Origin: JAPOVO01 sp026708165
Lineage (GTDB): Bacteria > Chloroflexota > UBA11872 > VXNJ01
Assembly (NCBI GenBank): GCA_965208775.1
Contig: OZ242360.1
Span: 1,612,001-1,676,000, forward strand
Direction: 5' to 3'
DNA: 64,000 bases
In this document: in pieces, positions 63,532 through 64,000 of the stretch
Numbering within the stretch: the stretch's first letter is position 1
How the letters are laid out: every line of letters begins with the position of its first letter
Notes under the pieces: generated by a model
The model's database searches: none
What the model was told of the DNA's origin: nothing
Seen by the model: only the letters and a program-made list of their open reading frames with translations
Position numbers and translations under genes: made by a program

Positions 63532-64000
63532 GTGACCGGGACCGGCGGGCGAGGGTCGGAGGCCGGCGGCAAGGTGCTGGTGGTCGAAGACGAGTTCAGC
63601 CTGGCGTCGACGATCTCTTACAACCTCAAGCGCGAGGGCTTCGACGCGCAGACCTGCGCGCGGGGCGACGAAGCGGTCAAGGCGGCGGCGGACTACGTTC
63701 CCGACCTGATAATCCTGGACATCATGCTGCCGGGCATGGACGGATTCGAGGTCTGCCGCAAGATTCGCCGCAGCTCGTCGGTGCCGATTCTCATGCTGAC
63801 GGCCCGCGACGAGGAGATCGACCGCGTGGTCGGACTCGAAATCGGCGCGGACGACTATCTGACGAAACCGTTTTCGATGCGCGAGCTGATAGCCCGCACC
63901 AGGGCGATGCTGCGCCGCCGGACCTTGCTGCGGGAAGAGCTGGTGACCGCCGAAGCCCAGGAAGCCCGCGACGAATGGCTGGAATCGGGCGATCTGAGGG
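63532..64000 (+). CDS. OmpR-type response regulator (3' truncated by window edge)
   Basis: The frame stays open from 63502 to the window end. Translation gives a receiver domain: VLVVEDEFSLA (acidic pocket), phospho-Asp in LIILDIMLPGMDG, the Thr in LMLTARDEE and the Lys in YLTKPFSMRELIAR. The piece beyond is a linker toward an expected winged helix. Starts considered are GTG 63532 or GTG 63574, the latter with GGAGG upstream. No kinase is seen before the edge. Confidence 0.88.
   Translation, partial: MTGTGGRGSEAGGKVLVVEDEFSLASTISYNLKREGFDAQTCARGDEAVKAAADYVPDLIILDIMLPGMDGFEVCRKIRRSSSVPILMLTARDEEIDRVVGLEIGADDYLTKPFSMRELIARTRAMLRRRTLLREELVTAEAQEARDEWLESGDLR

Overview
This is a high-GC, densely packed bacterial chromosome window. 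The gene mix points to an aerobic, heterotrophic member of the Chloroflexota (SAR202/Dehalococcoidia-like). It has several Gfo/Idh/MocA oxidoreductases, two phytanoyl-CoA-type dioxygenases, a creatininase-family protein, a GlcD-type FAD oxidase, a hydantoinase/oxoprolinase A/B pair, haem O synthase, a c-type cytochrome, KatG and the DXP isoprenoid pathway. The taxonomy is inferred from gene content only; no rRNA gene is present. TTG and GTG starts and 4-base ATGA/GTGA overlaps are common.

Layout. 0-4.4 kb: the proS 3' end overlaps threonine synthase, followed by a papain-like hypothetical, a membrane-anchored protein and a MobA-like nucleotidyltransferase. 4.4-9 kb (minus strand): GlcD-like oxidase, Lon-substrate-domain protein, oxidoreductase, panC. 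9-14.4 kb: lipoprotein cytochrome c, dioxygenase, class III aminotransferase, two methyltransferases and a GNAT. 15-17.3 kb: two PIN-domain toxin-antitoxin modules inside a repeat-rich tract. 17.3-24.3 kb: oxidoreductase, creatininase-like protein, MFS exporter, an oxidoreductase-GNAT fusion, ctaB and a PSP1 protein. 24.4-27.7 kb: a tRNA-Ile(CAU) whose 3' half is repeated 2.16 kb downstream, bracketing a DUF4143-type ATPase, then an ArsR/VOC pair and a further short att-like remnant. This looks like a nested integration site. 27.8-38.1 kb: a ThDP enzyme, membrane proteins, and a run of small detoxification or housekeeping-like domains (DUF1801, GNAT, HAD, VOC, PhnB, DUF3224, SRPBCC, O-methyltransferase). 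38.4-44.5 kb: a polytopic membrane protein, katG, murQ, a tandem GNAT and a solute-binding lipoprotein. 46.5-52.9 kb: a one-piece sensor kinase/response regulator with its own DNA-binding domain, a zinc-ribbon DEAD helicase and two putative nucleases. 53-57.8 kb: dxs, a GPP34 protein, a paralogue of the 38.4 kb membrane protein, two tRNAs and a VapBC pair. 58-64 kb: a dioxygenase divergent from a hydantoinase A/B pair, which ends in an overlapping 58-residue cysteine-rich gene, then a truncated OmpR-type regulator.

The observations most worth a second look are the tandem att-like repeats at tRNA-Ile; a conserved element, TAACATAGC then 17-18 nt then GGGC-N-GGTCA, upstream of three unrelated genes; the oxidoreductase-GNAT fusion with its coupled micro-ORF; the small Cys-rich gene overlapping hyuB; and the duplicated membrane-protein locus with conserved upstream DNA. 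No clear complete new defence or biosynthetic system is visible.
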